NCBI GenBank assembly: GCA_914767885.1
Contig: CAJZBQ010000028.1
Location: forward strand, 682,001-746,000
Reading direction: 5' to 3'
DNA length: 64,000 nt
DNA from: Blepharisma stoltei
Taxonomy: Eukaryota > Ciliophora > Heterotrichea > Heterotrichida > Blepharismidae
The position numbers and the translations under genes are program-made. Under the pieces are notes generated by a model, which saw only the letters and a list, made by a program, of their open reading frames with translations, did no database searches and was not told where the DNA came from. Shown in pieces: positions 1 to 10,200 of this stretch; the first letter of the stretch is position 1; each line of letters begins with the position of its first letter.

Positions 1-168
1 CCCCACACCGGGAATTGAACCCACGTATGGGGCCATTTTTGGTGCGTGGAAGTCGATGTTCTGCACACACCAAAAATGGCCCCACACGTGGGTTCAATTC
101 CCGGTATGGGGCCATTTTTGAATTGCCCGAGGATGGCGCAAGATAGCGCAATCCTCGGGCAATTATTA
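1..168. mobile_element. Palindromic MITE/IES, right part only (B-box family)
   Basis: Truncated by the window edge. It matches the complete copy at 49379-49606: inverted copies of a block containing GGTTC-ATTCCCGG around a short spacer, then a hairpin arm (CCGAGGATGGCGC) and the end GGGCAATTATTA next to TA at 169. It interrupts the coding sequence that starts at 284, so it is read as an IES. Confidence 0.8.
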
Positions 169-284
169 TATCTTTTGCCGGGGCTTGTGGATTTTGGCCG
201 AGATAGCTTTCATCCAGTTACTCCTGTCCTGTATACTGGTGTTTCTACAGGTTTTTGTTTACTTAAATCAAACCTTCTTTTCAT
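1..284 (-). CDS. Unknown protein, N-terminal fragment running off the left edge
   Basis: The ATG is at 284-282 on the minus strand. About 38 codons (MKRRFDLSKQKPVETPVYRT...) are open, with one UGA read as Trp, before the coding sequence meets the palindromic MITE that fills 1-168. The true continuation lies outside the window on the far side of that IES. The start is basic and low in complexity, and no family can be recognised from this short piece. The 144 bp between this start and the stop of the next minus-strand gene at 429 are AT-rich. Confidence 0.5.
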
Positions 285-428
285 TTGTATAGCTTAAGCT
301 CTTTTATAGATTATTTAAAAGCACAATTTAAGCAATATTTTCGTTGTTTTTAACCTTACCTTTAAGTAATCCCAATTTCCTAAATATCTAAGGCAATTTC
401 TCTTTGGCTAGCAATAATATTTCTTATA

Positions 429-1247
429 TTATATAAATTTCGAGTTAAAAGCTTCTAAATCAATGAAATTCTGGTCATGCTCATTTGGAAAATCTTTTTG
501 CTGGGTGATAAGCCCTCTTGGCCTAGCATATGTATGAATAATATATTTATTATAAGCCTCTGGGTTTGGATACAAAGTTTCATCAATCACAATAGTCTGT
601 TCTGATTTCTTTATATTAGATAATATCGGCGATGGTGACGTAAAATTTTCTGGAGGCTTATATTCAAACCTCTCATTAGATTTACTCGTAGGACGTGTGA
701 TAATTTGATTTATAATACTATTAGATATACGTGTATCTTTAGAGGTAGAATAAATCAATGGCAATGGCACATCTTTGCAGGACTCCAAAGGAGAAAGCTG
801 AGGAATAGGCGCTCGCTTAGAAAGGATGCCAATTTGTCCATTTGTGATGCCTAGGTATTTAATAGAATAGCAAGGCGACTGGATTTCTTTGTTAAATTCA
901 GGCTTGATAACTTCAGTTTTTTGGTCTTCGGAGTATTGGTAAAGTTGATTATATTTGAAGTTTTCGTCAGAAAAATCGTTATTGAGCTTTAAAAGCCTGT
1001 CCTCGTATTCTGCGAAGTTTGTGGTGTGAGGACGAGTTTTAAGAGGATTTGCAGTAGATGCTCTTTGTTTTATCCGTTGCCGATTGGTAGGAGAAGCTGT
1101 TTTAGGGGGATTAATTCTTAAAAATTTGTGCCAGCCTTCAGGAACTGAACTTTCCCATCTGAATCTGGAGCCTTCTTGTTTGGATTCTTCTTCTTTGCTT
1201 GCTTTTCGCTTCGCAGTGGCTTGGGCTATGAGTTTTGGGTTATTCAT
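429..1247 (-). CDS. Hypothetical protein, 272 aa
   Basis: An uninterrupted ORF from ATG at 1247 to TAA at 429. The N-terminus is Lys/Glu-rich (RKASKEEESKQEG), followed by Pro/Ser/Thr-rich stretches and no membrane segment or signal peptide. It looks mostly disordered, like many ciliate cytoskeletal accessory proteins, but I do not recognise a family. No IES or intron is needed to keep it open. Its upstream spacer holds a SINE-like element (1370-1912). Coding status rests on length, codon use and the clean start; function is unknown. Confidence 0.7.
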   Translation of the reverse strand: MNNPKLIAQATAKRKASKEEESKQEGSRFRWESSVPEGWHKFLRINPPKTASPTNRQRIKQRASTANPLKTRPHTTNFAEYEDRLLKLNNDFSDENFKYNQLYQYSEDQKTEVIKPEFNKEIQSPCYSIKYLGITNGQIGILSKRAPIPQLSPLESCKDVPLPLIYSTSKDTRISNSIINQIITRPTSKSNERFEYKPPENFTSPSPILSNIKKSEQTIVIDETLYPNPEAYNKYIIHTYARPRGLITQQKDFPNEHDQNFIDLEAFNSKFI

Positions 1248-1369
1248 TATAAATTTACTGGAAAATGAAAATTAAAATTGTTTTGATGCTAGAGAATTTA
1301 GTAAATTTTTTAAAAGGAATTTAAAAGAAGAATGATAAGACTACAACTCCAAAATTTATTTTATTTAGA

Positions 1370-1912
1370 ATTTTAAGTTTATTGCATTTATTGAAAAGCC
1401 TGCTGTAAATTTAAAAGAGTATCTCTACAGTTGGCGCTCCATTCGCATGCTTGATAGTTCGTATACAACCTCACAAAGGCTACGAGGCTTGATTTCTCTC
1501 CTAAGTAGTTGGTTAACTTATGTCGCCATGAAGTACGCCAACAAAGGTTGCTCACAATAAAATTCAAAAAGGTTGAATTTTTCTGATCCATTCTAGGACA
1601 AAACCGAAGCCAGGGCATAATTCTTGGTTTCGCACTGGGAAATCGTCCCAGCTGACCAGGCCATTGGCTGCTGGTGTGGTTGGGAGATCCATTTTGACTC
1701 TTAACCCATTCCCCTCTGAGCCAAAAAACCATTATCAGGAGTAGAACTTGCGGTAGACTAATCCCAACATTGCGCTCTACCAAACCAAGTGAAACCTGGC
1801 AGGATATACGTTCCGAACATCAGCTTCTTTCCCGTGTTCCACAGCCCGATAAAAGAGCGAACTAATCCCATACGTCAAGAGGGTGTTTGCCACACAATTT
1901 TAACGTATATTC
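1370..1912. repeat. SINE-like element with 11-bp target duplication, intergenic
   Basis: A GC-richer block of about 543 bp stands out in an AT-rich spacer. It is flanked by direct copies of TTTTATTTAGA at 1359-1369 and 1913-1923, the mark of a target-site duplication. No long ORF on a conserved theme is present, so a non-autonomous retroposon is likely. The duplication contains TA, so it could be excised as an IES. Confidence 0.6.
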
Positions 1913-2141
1913 TTTTATTTAGACATATTGCGAGTCATTTTAAGCTCTTTCTAAATAATCATAGTTAATAGTTATTTTATTTGAATTTTAGATTGCTTGA
2001 TGATTTGATGTATTCTCTTTTATTATTAAAACCTTAACCTAAGATCAACCATCCTTTCTCTATAAACTTATTGCTATATCTTATTTTCAAAAAACCTCAT
2101 AAAATTTCTTAAATTTCCATTTCTTTGGTATTGATTAATTT

Positions 2142-4184
2142 ATGTTAAGGACTTTACTAAAGAGATCATTTGCCTCCAAGGTAGACTATTACCAAATCCT
2201 AGGAATCGAGCCATCCGCCAAGCCAGCTGAGGTAAAACAAGCTTATAGAGAATTAGCCAAAAAGTTTCACCCTGATATTGCAAAAGACCCTACATCCCAA
2301 GACAAATTCAGACTGATAACTGAGGCTTACACTGTCCTTCACAACTTAGAGACCAGGACCACATACGATCTCACCAAAGGCAGCAAGGACGAAATTAAGT
2401 CAATTTTAGAAAAAAGAAAAGACCATCTCAACCTTGGTGCTACAATCCCCAACTACCAGCCTCACGAATACGGCTACAAGCGCCTCAAAGAGCTCGCAGA
2501 AGAAAGGAAAAAATATAACCTTGACAAGTTCTATAACTTCCGTGGTGGAGTCCCACAAAAAGGAATGGAAGCAGTCAGAGGAAATTCTGTAGGACAGACT
2601 GGAGAAAGAGTCAATACATGGGCTATGAACAATTACGCAAAAGATTGGCTAGCTATTCCAAGGGATTCTGATTATGTAGGGGAAACTGAAGCCCAGTCAT
2701 TCAAGATGTATAAAGATCTAGACTATCATGTTCTTTCTAAAAGAAAACCTTATATGCCAGCTGAAATTGATTATACGCTGACTGAGTTTAGAGTTATTAA
2801 GAGCTATGCGCTGTTTTGGACTATCTTTGTAGCATTCTTCGGAGGGATTTATTTCCATGATGAGATTTTTAAACTTATAGTTAAATTACTTACTCTCCCC
2901 CATTTAATAACGAACACTTTTTTTGTTCGTTATTAAATGGATCTAACTTATAAAATTTTTTTGGAAAAAAATATATATAAATTTATATTAAATATCTATG
3001 AATTTTTTATATAAAAATTTCAATTAAAGAGTTAATAATAAAAGGATTCAAATGATGGCAACAGAAAGAGAAAGCGCCTAAATGAAAGCGAAAAGATAAC
3101 TATTGCTAACTCCCCACCCCTCCGTGAGCGAACAAGACTATTAGAAAAATCCCTCACCCTCCGTTAGCGAATAAAATTGTTTTAATAGAAAAATTTTGTA
3201 TGGAAAAAATTTTGATATATAAATGATAATTATTATAATGAAATCTGGAGATAATTCTGTTTAATTTTAAACAAATTACGTTTTAAAACATAAATTCTAC
3301 AAATTCATTTAATATTTGCTTTCCAATTTTTGCGAATTAGGACTTTTTTAAATTTCGAAAAAAAAAAAATTTTTTATAGAATTTATCCAAAAAAAATTAA
3401 CCCCCTTCATAAGTGAACGAGATTTTTTTGTTCACTCACGGAGCGGGGGAGTAAAGCACCAGCTTAAGATTAAGCCACTATTAACTTATTAGCTCTTATT
3501 TATTATTCTTTGCTCGATTATATTTGTACTTATCTTATTCTAACTACTTAAAATTAGTAAACTATAAAGACTAAATTAGCCTATATAAATTTTATAGTAA
3601 TTTTGTTCGTTATTAAATGGGGCCTAAGGAAAAATTTTTAGGAAAAAAAATGACGGTTTTGTTCGTTATTAAATGGGGGGGAGTTAGAGTGTTAGCGTGT
3701 CAACTGAATCTGAAGGGTAATTACAAAAGCTGCCAGGCTCGCCCGAAATGGAAGCAAAATTAGCGACGTCATCCTTTTTATCAGATCGAATGGCTATCCT
3801 AAGCAAGTGACGGCTAGTTCACTTCTAGACTGCGGCGTTGCCTTGCTTTTCCAACTTGACTTCTGCATGTGCTCAGCCTAAGGATATCGCTGCTCAGAAA
3901 TGTCAAGTAATAAAGCCCTATACCTCCTAATTACCCTGGATCAGAGTTCTTACATTATCCATGATATTGTGGATAAAAGATTCACCAGTAAACTGAATTT
4001 CATAAATAAAATACCATGAGGAAGAGAAAGTTAGAGCTTATTCTCTCACACCAAATGCCATTTTAATTATAGAAATTTTTAAGGCAGCAAATAGACTGAA
4101 GATTGAGAAGCTGAAAGAAGTTGCCAAGCATGGAGGCGAAAAAATTGAATTGGTGGGGCTTAAAGCTGCAGCGTTTAAAGCTTA
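2142..4184 (+). CDS. Mitochondrial-type DnaJ (Hsp40) membrane co-chaperone
   Basis: The start MLRTLLKRSFASK resembles a mitochondrial targeting peptide. A J-domain follows directly (YYQILGIEPSA, HPD motif in KKFHPDIAKD, then YDLTKG), which would stimulate an Hsp70 ATPase. A membrane segment lies near residues 214-240 (YALFWTIFVAFFGGIYF). At 2891 the frame is broken by a 794-bp MITE; TA-to-TA deletion joins LLK-LL to RVLACQLNL. A second insert at 3725-3927 is flanked by TAATTAC duplications. Removing it and a possible 47-bp IES (3965-4011) extends the protein to ...KIELVGLKAAAFKA and TAA at 4182-4184. The first 249 residues are secure. The C-terminal joins are inference; without them the protein would stop at 3765 or 3976, leaving 4013-4184 as an orphan coding tail. 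Confidence 0.75.
2891..3684. mobile_element. MITE subfamily C acting as IES, with nested MITE A
   Basis: TA-bounded (2891 and 3685) and inserted in the DnaJ coding region. The left end has a C-run and then a hairpin of CATTTAATAACGAACA with its inverted copy; the right end has two further copies and ends GGGGGGGAGTTA. A second MITE sits inside at 3107-3451. Excision restores the DnaJ frame. Confidence 0.85.
3107..3451. mobile_element. MITE subfamily A nested inside MITE C
   Basis: TA at 3107 and 3452 flank an element with CTCCGTGAGCGAACAA near the left end and GTTCACTCACGGAG near the right, plus the family's AT-rich core (GATATATAAATGATAATTA). Its insertion within the 2891-3684 element dates it as younger than the host copy. 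Confidence 0.8.
3725..3927. repeat. Short GC-richer insert with 7-bp duplication
   Basis: TAATTAC occurs at 3718-3724 and 3928-3934. The 203 bp between are GC-richer than the surroundings and not recognisably coding. Removing one repeat unit keeps the DnaJ frame open. Probably a small retroposon fragment treated as an IES. Confidence 0.45.
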
Positions 4185-4244
4185 AGTTAAGACAGTATTG
4201 TCTCTGAGATTAATAGCTAGGATATATCAGAAATTTTAGTATAA

Positions 4245-7200
4245 TTAATCGTCAAGCTGAGTAAATAAAGCAGTTCCTCGCTTAACCCAGTGGGTGTTTT
4301 TATATAATGAAGGCAATAAAACTGGCATAATGAAGTTTGTGGAATGCCCAGTTGTGGATAATGTGCCTGCTCGAGTAAGGGTTCGATACATTGGGCATTC
4401 ATAAATAAAGTCATTTTTAGTCTTTCTTTCTGATTTTACCTCAGGCTTTAGTCATAGCTAAATAAAACTTACAATTGGTAATTCAGAATATAGCATTCTT
4501 GGTAAGCATTCAACTAGTCCATTACCATCCCACATTGCGGCTTCTAAATAAAGTCCATCAACATAAGCTCCTACTTGAGGTGGCTCTGGGGCTGTATTTT
4601 TTATAATATCAAAAGAAAATGTTAAGGAATCTATTGAGTTTTTGCTGAGCCTTGCAAATTCTTGCAAAATCGACGTTAAAAAGGACTGAGTAAAAAAGAA
4701 CCCAGAGATCCAAAACACAGCTGGTCTTCCTTCTGATATCCAAGTATTAAAAAACTGGATCCTTTTGTTTAAATCTTCAACCCACGATACTAAATTTTTA
4801 TTGGTTGGGTAGGAAATTTGTTTCCATTTCTTGGGGATCTGGTTTTTCAGCATGCTTTCTCCTAAAGATTCCTGCTCAACAGTAATTAAAATAGTCCCAT
4901 CGTGGGCTTTTTTTAGCTCTTCAAGAGATTTCATGATGCATTCAAGCAGATTATTATATCTCGCTACTTCTTGTAAGAGAACAGTATTTAAGGTATCGTT
5001 ATAGCTCAATGGGTATTTTTTTTCGATTTCTTCTATGTCGAATTTCTTATTCAGCTTATTGATGATTTTTTCTGATAAGGATAATAACTGTTCTTTCTTT
5101 GCTTCAAATGTAGACTCTACTGCTCTTGGCTTTAAGGACAATAAACGGTTGCATAGGTCATAGGCTTCGTTTCTTGATCTTGAGATTTCAGCATTTGGGT
5201 GAAGCCCAAAAACTTCAGGGCTTTCCATTTCAGGAAAAGTCCTAATGTGGTCTAAAATAAATTCTAGAGAACTCAGCTCTGAAGGAAGATGATAACCATC
5301 TACAAGGTCAGTTAAACTGAAATTTTGGTCACCTAAGATTCCAGGCTTATAAAATGATGTAAGAATTTCTTTTAGAAGTCTTCGATCTCAGTCATAATAA
5401 AATTAATTACAGGTTGGCTTCCACTTATTGATAACGCAGTCACCACGGATCCCCTTAAGGGTTTATGCTATTGAGACGCTGTCGGTCAAATTCAGTCCAG
5501 TTGTGATGATGCCAACATCGAGAAAATGATCGACACCATCTTACTGCTTTATCCGCCCCTGAAGCTAAGGGACATCAAATATCTCGCTCTTCATCTTGCG
5601 TTTCTCCTTGCCTTGAGGTTCCACTGTTGAGTGGCTGCACTATGGATTTCTGCGGCTGCTGCTTGGGTTGAGCGAAGGCTATCCACACAAAAAAAAGAAT
5701 TTCTGGCAGACTTTGGGAAAAGGAAAAAGTTCGAGCCCCGGGCGTAACTCCCGCTTCACGCCAGAGATTTGCCGATTGATCTAGGAATTGTCTGTAGATC
5801 TTGCTGGGCTTCCCCTTTCCAACTCCAAATCCTCCATTTCCTTCGTGGTAAATCAAACCTGAAAGCGGACTTGGCCTAGGCTCCACACACTTCTAAAATT
5901 GCTTAACTAGCATTGCTGTCCATTAGTTGGCAAAACCTGCCGGATATGATTAAATATAAGCTCGATATTGGATGTCCGGGAGGCCATTGCCAAAACACCA
6001 TATTTAATTATCGATCTCAATCATCAGTAACTCGTCCTCCATAATTGCACTCTGCAGTTAAATGTATCAATGCTTCATATGGAATATTGTCGCTATTATT
6101 GATCATAAGCATAAGTTGCCTCGAAGAAATCCTAAGGTCGCTTTCATTGAATTCATATGGGATGTTAAATCCAATTGCTCCATATTTTGTGCGTTCTTTT
6201 ATAACGCAGTGGAAAAAGCAAAGCCCAAAAAATAATTTTCCCCATATATTAGGCTTTGCTGAGGAAAAATAAAATTGGCTTTCTTCTTTAGAAGCAGAGA
6301 TCCCTTGGTAGGTATTGACCATACTGTCCAGTAAACCATTAGGAGATTGGCTTCTTGCCTTTATACACCTATGAAGCAAATTAGAAGGAAAATCTGATGT
6401 AGGGCTGCTTGTCAGAATTAGTCTGAAACTGGGGTTGATTGGGACTGTCGATCTTTCGTTTTCTACTTGCAGCTTATCTATTAAGCTGTCTAGGGTAGGA
6501 AGTCATGATATAGCTAAATGGCAGTTCTGAAGAAGCACCCAGTTTCCTGTTTGTGTGGACTCTTTAATTGCTTTTTGAGCTCTTTCGCCTTGTCCTTTTC
6601 CAAGAGAAAGTGTGGTTAAGTAGATGGCGTGCTCTGTTGTATATCTTTTTATCAAGGCTTGAGGGTCATTTCCGCTGCTGAGGATAAAAATTAAGGGCTT
6701 TAGAGGGGAAGTTTCGTTGTAAGCGTTTTGGAAGCTAAATAATGGAGGATGTAAGTAGCTTTCTCCTAATACAGTTTTTATGAAAGCTTTAATAGCTACT
6801 CCTAGTGATTCTGGCTTGACTGCTCTTAATATCAAAAGTTTCATGAAATCTGGCTGCTCTTGATAAGTTAAGTGCTATAAGGCCATAATGGACTAGCTAC
6901 TAGCTTGCATATCTGACGTAAATTTGCCTAGCATTACTAATTTAGAGCCAACTCCTACCTGTACCCCGCTAGTCCCAATAGACAAAGACTAATTGGAAGG
7001 TAAAGCCTGTCTAGTCCATTTGACAGGGACAGAAAAGCTTAGAAAGAGAAACAAAACTCCTCTTCGGTAAGGCTTCCCCAAGCCCGAGGCCACGTCAAAA
7101 GTGGCAGAGGCACTGCTTTCAGCTTCAAAGAGATGGACCCTACCTGCTCCATAGGGAGTGCGTTTCGGAGTCCTTCTTCCGCCTACGTCATTTTTTATTT

Positions 7201-10200
7201 CTTATTGCTCTTGATAAGGATGAGGAATTTGCTTAGAAAATTCTTCAAAGCTAGGGATAAATGTCCAATTGTTATCAGAATTTACAAAATTTCTCCATGC
7301 ATTGCTATGTTTCAACAAATGCTCTTCAAACCCTTCAACTTTTTCAGATAACTGACAAACTTCTCGCCATTGTTTATCACTAATAAACTCCAGTGGGCTT
7401 TCTCTCGCCTCAGCTATTTTCCACATCCCAGTTAAGAAAAATCTCCATTCCCAAGGATTTATTTCTCCATTATGTTTCATAATCCTAATAGCCATTAAAA
7501 ACACAAATAAAAATTTATTGTTTTTTAAATTATTTTAAAATAACTATTAATAAGACTGTTACTATTTTCTCTAATATATTTATCTGTTGTTATCTTATAA
7601 TTAATACTAATTCATACCCATATATCATATCTTCTTCACACAAAGATGAGCAGATCGTCTGAAACAATTTTTCTCTAAATTTCAAGACTATATGTTTAAC
7701 TCTATCATGAATTTCTTTCGCTTTTTCAGCTTCACTCAGAGCCTTTTTAAACAGTGCCAAAAATCAATCCATAGAAAATTGATACATTGGGTCTAAATTT
7801 GCTAAATCAGCTACACAGAAATATAAAACCGAGCTTAAAGCTGCAGCTGGCTCATAGTTTGCTTGGAATTGCTGAATTTTGTGCTCTGATTGTTTAGCAG
7901 TCGTAAGCTTCCTTTCTACTTCTTCAGACATTTTTTTTGACTCTGTTAAAGAGTTGATGAGTTCTTCATTATCAAGAATAGTGTCTCCACCAGATTGAAG
8001 CATTTCAAGGATTTTGTCTTCAAAAGCTTGCATGTTTTTCATGTACTCTGCTGATTGGATTATTAGTCTGTTTCTTTCTTCTGTGTCTCGAGGGATCTCT
8101 TTTCTGCAGACAAATGCTAAAAGCTGCTCACTGAGGCCTTCTTCAGTGATAGTGAAGTTGAGGATTGTTACTTTTGTTGAAGTTTCAGGGGTATAATGAG
8201 GATTGGGGAGGTTAGTTAGCATGTATAAAGCAAAATCGTCATCGTATTGCTTACTCTAGTTGATTTATTATTTTATTAATTGATTTTTTAAGTTTTTTTT
8301 TTGTTAATTTTTTATTTTAAAAAGTTAGTAACTTCTCCTATTTTTATAGACTTCATTCCATCTTCCATAAACACTTGTTTTTGCAATACAGACTCCAAAA
8401 TTGGATCTAGTGTTTCTCCAGTGTCTTCAATAATCAAAGAAGCTCCTAAAAACAACGCATTTTCTAATACAGATAAAAAGTCTTCAGAACCAACTTTTAC
8501 CCTTAAAAGCTTTTTATCTCCTTGATATACCATTTTCCTAACTTGACAGGCTAGGAACCAATATTGTTTTTGCTCACAAAAGGAGTTTATCTCTTAAATT
8601 CAATAAAAAATTTTTATTCAGATTTTAAAAGTTTACGTAATTAATAAAAAATTTTGCTCAATAATGAAAGGGTTATTTCCATGGTTTAATTAGCTAGCAA
8701 ATGGGGCATGTAAGCCATTTAGCAGCTTGTCCTTGTGGGTCAATAATTAAAGGCCAATTTGTAGAATGGTTCAAAATTATCGCATTTTCTATTGACACTT
8801 TATCAGATGGAAGCCCATGTATCGTCCAATTTTGAATTTTGATCGGATCGCCTACAGTTTCTATCAGCGAAAAATTCTTTGAGCAGTCTATAAAAGCTGA
8901 TGACTGTACATACGGAATCCATTTCGAAATAATTAACTGATCTCTATAATTCCACATAAATGGCCCCATATACGACACAACTCCAGCCGACAGCAAAATA
9001 TCCCCTAACAGATTTTTCATATCATTAGACAATGCGTCTACTTTTTGTCCCCATCGTTCTCTTTCTCCTCCTAGTTTTTCTATCAATTTAACAGCTCTTT
9101 CTTTCTTAATTTCACAGAGCTGGATCTCATTCTGCAAGGCTTCTTTTTCTTGATTTTGTATCATAAGTTTTTCTTTAAGTTCCTTTATATACATTTCCAC
9201 TCTGTCTAATTTCTCTTGTTTTTCTTTAAGCAGAAGCAGTTTTTCTTTCATTATTTCTTTAGCTGTTTTTAATGCTTCTTGTTTAGGCTTTACTTCATTA
9301 TTTACGTGGTAGAAGTTGTACATAGCCCTTATTCATTTACAGAGACCTTCTGCTGCACTTGAAGCATTTTTGACCATGCTTGGCTGGAATTTGGGATTGT
9401 CCATATACTCTGTAAGAGGGTTAATCGCAGTGTCTGTAAGAGCGTCTCTATTGAATTTTTTCAGTTTTTTAATAAATTTGGGATTATTTAGCATTCTTTT
9501 GCCTGTCTCAAAATAGTCAAGAATATAGTTATTTTTATCACTTGTATCTTTTACCCTTGTTGGAGATTCCCCACACATAATAGCAAGAGCTTCAAGAGTC
9601 AGTCTAATCGGATCAGGAGGGTGCTGCATTGTTTTAACCAAATTCAAATCTTCTCTTTTTAAGGTATCCAGTGCTTTTATTGCACTTTCCAGCTCAGGCA
9701 AAGCAATTGCTAAAGCTTCTTCACATTCTTTTTTGATCCTTTCAGCTTTTGCGGCTTGCTCTTGTGATGCTTGTTGTTCAGACTCTACAATGATTCTTGT
9801 CTGGTCAGCGTCTTCATTTTCTTTTTGGATTTGCTGGACAATTTGTTCGGCAGCCACCGTTTTTTGCTCAAGTATGGGCTTTAAGGCAATTAAATCTTCT
9901 CTCAGTTTTTCTACGTGCTGCTGGGCTTGGTTTAGCTGATAAATGCCTTGTGAGTATTTATTTTTTAGCTTTATAGTGGTTTCTTCTTTGATTCGGAAGA
10001 GGTTTTTGAGGTTGTTTAGGAGCTGGAGATAGTGTGTAGGGGTGACGTAGTTGTATCGTCTGTATTCTTGTAAATCTCCCTATCCTTGATCAAATGACCC
10101 ACTATCGTTGGATCAAGGATTATAGTTAAAACTGGCTTATTATTTTTAAAAAATTATAATAAAATTTTTGTATATATCAAGATTTTATGAGTCAGCCACA

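Noticed and set aside
1388-1783. 131-aa minus-strand ORF
   Set aside because: Falls inside the SINE-like block with an 11-bp target duplication; no family resemblance and only GC-rich openness.
2020-2141. Frame breaks in the dynein and channel genes as pseudogene decay
   Set aside because: Deletions at TA restore exact frame and conserved motifs in every insert tested, and no random frameshifts occur between them.
5575-5886. 103-aa minus-strand ORF in the dynein insert
   Set aside because: Lies in the SINE-like insert, starts and ends at random, and has no conserved pattern.
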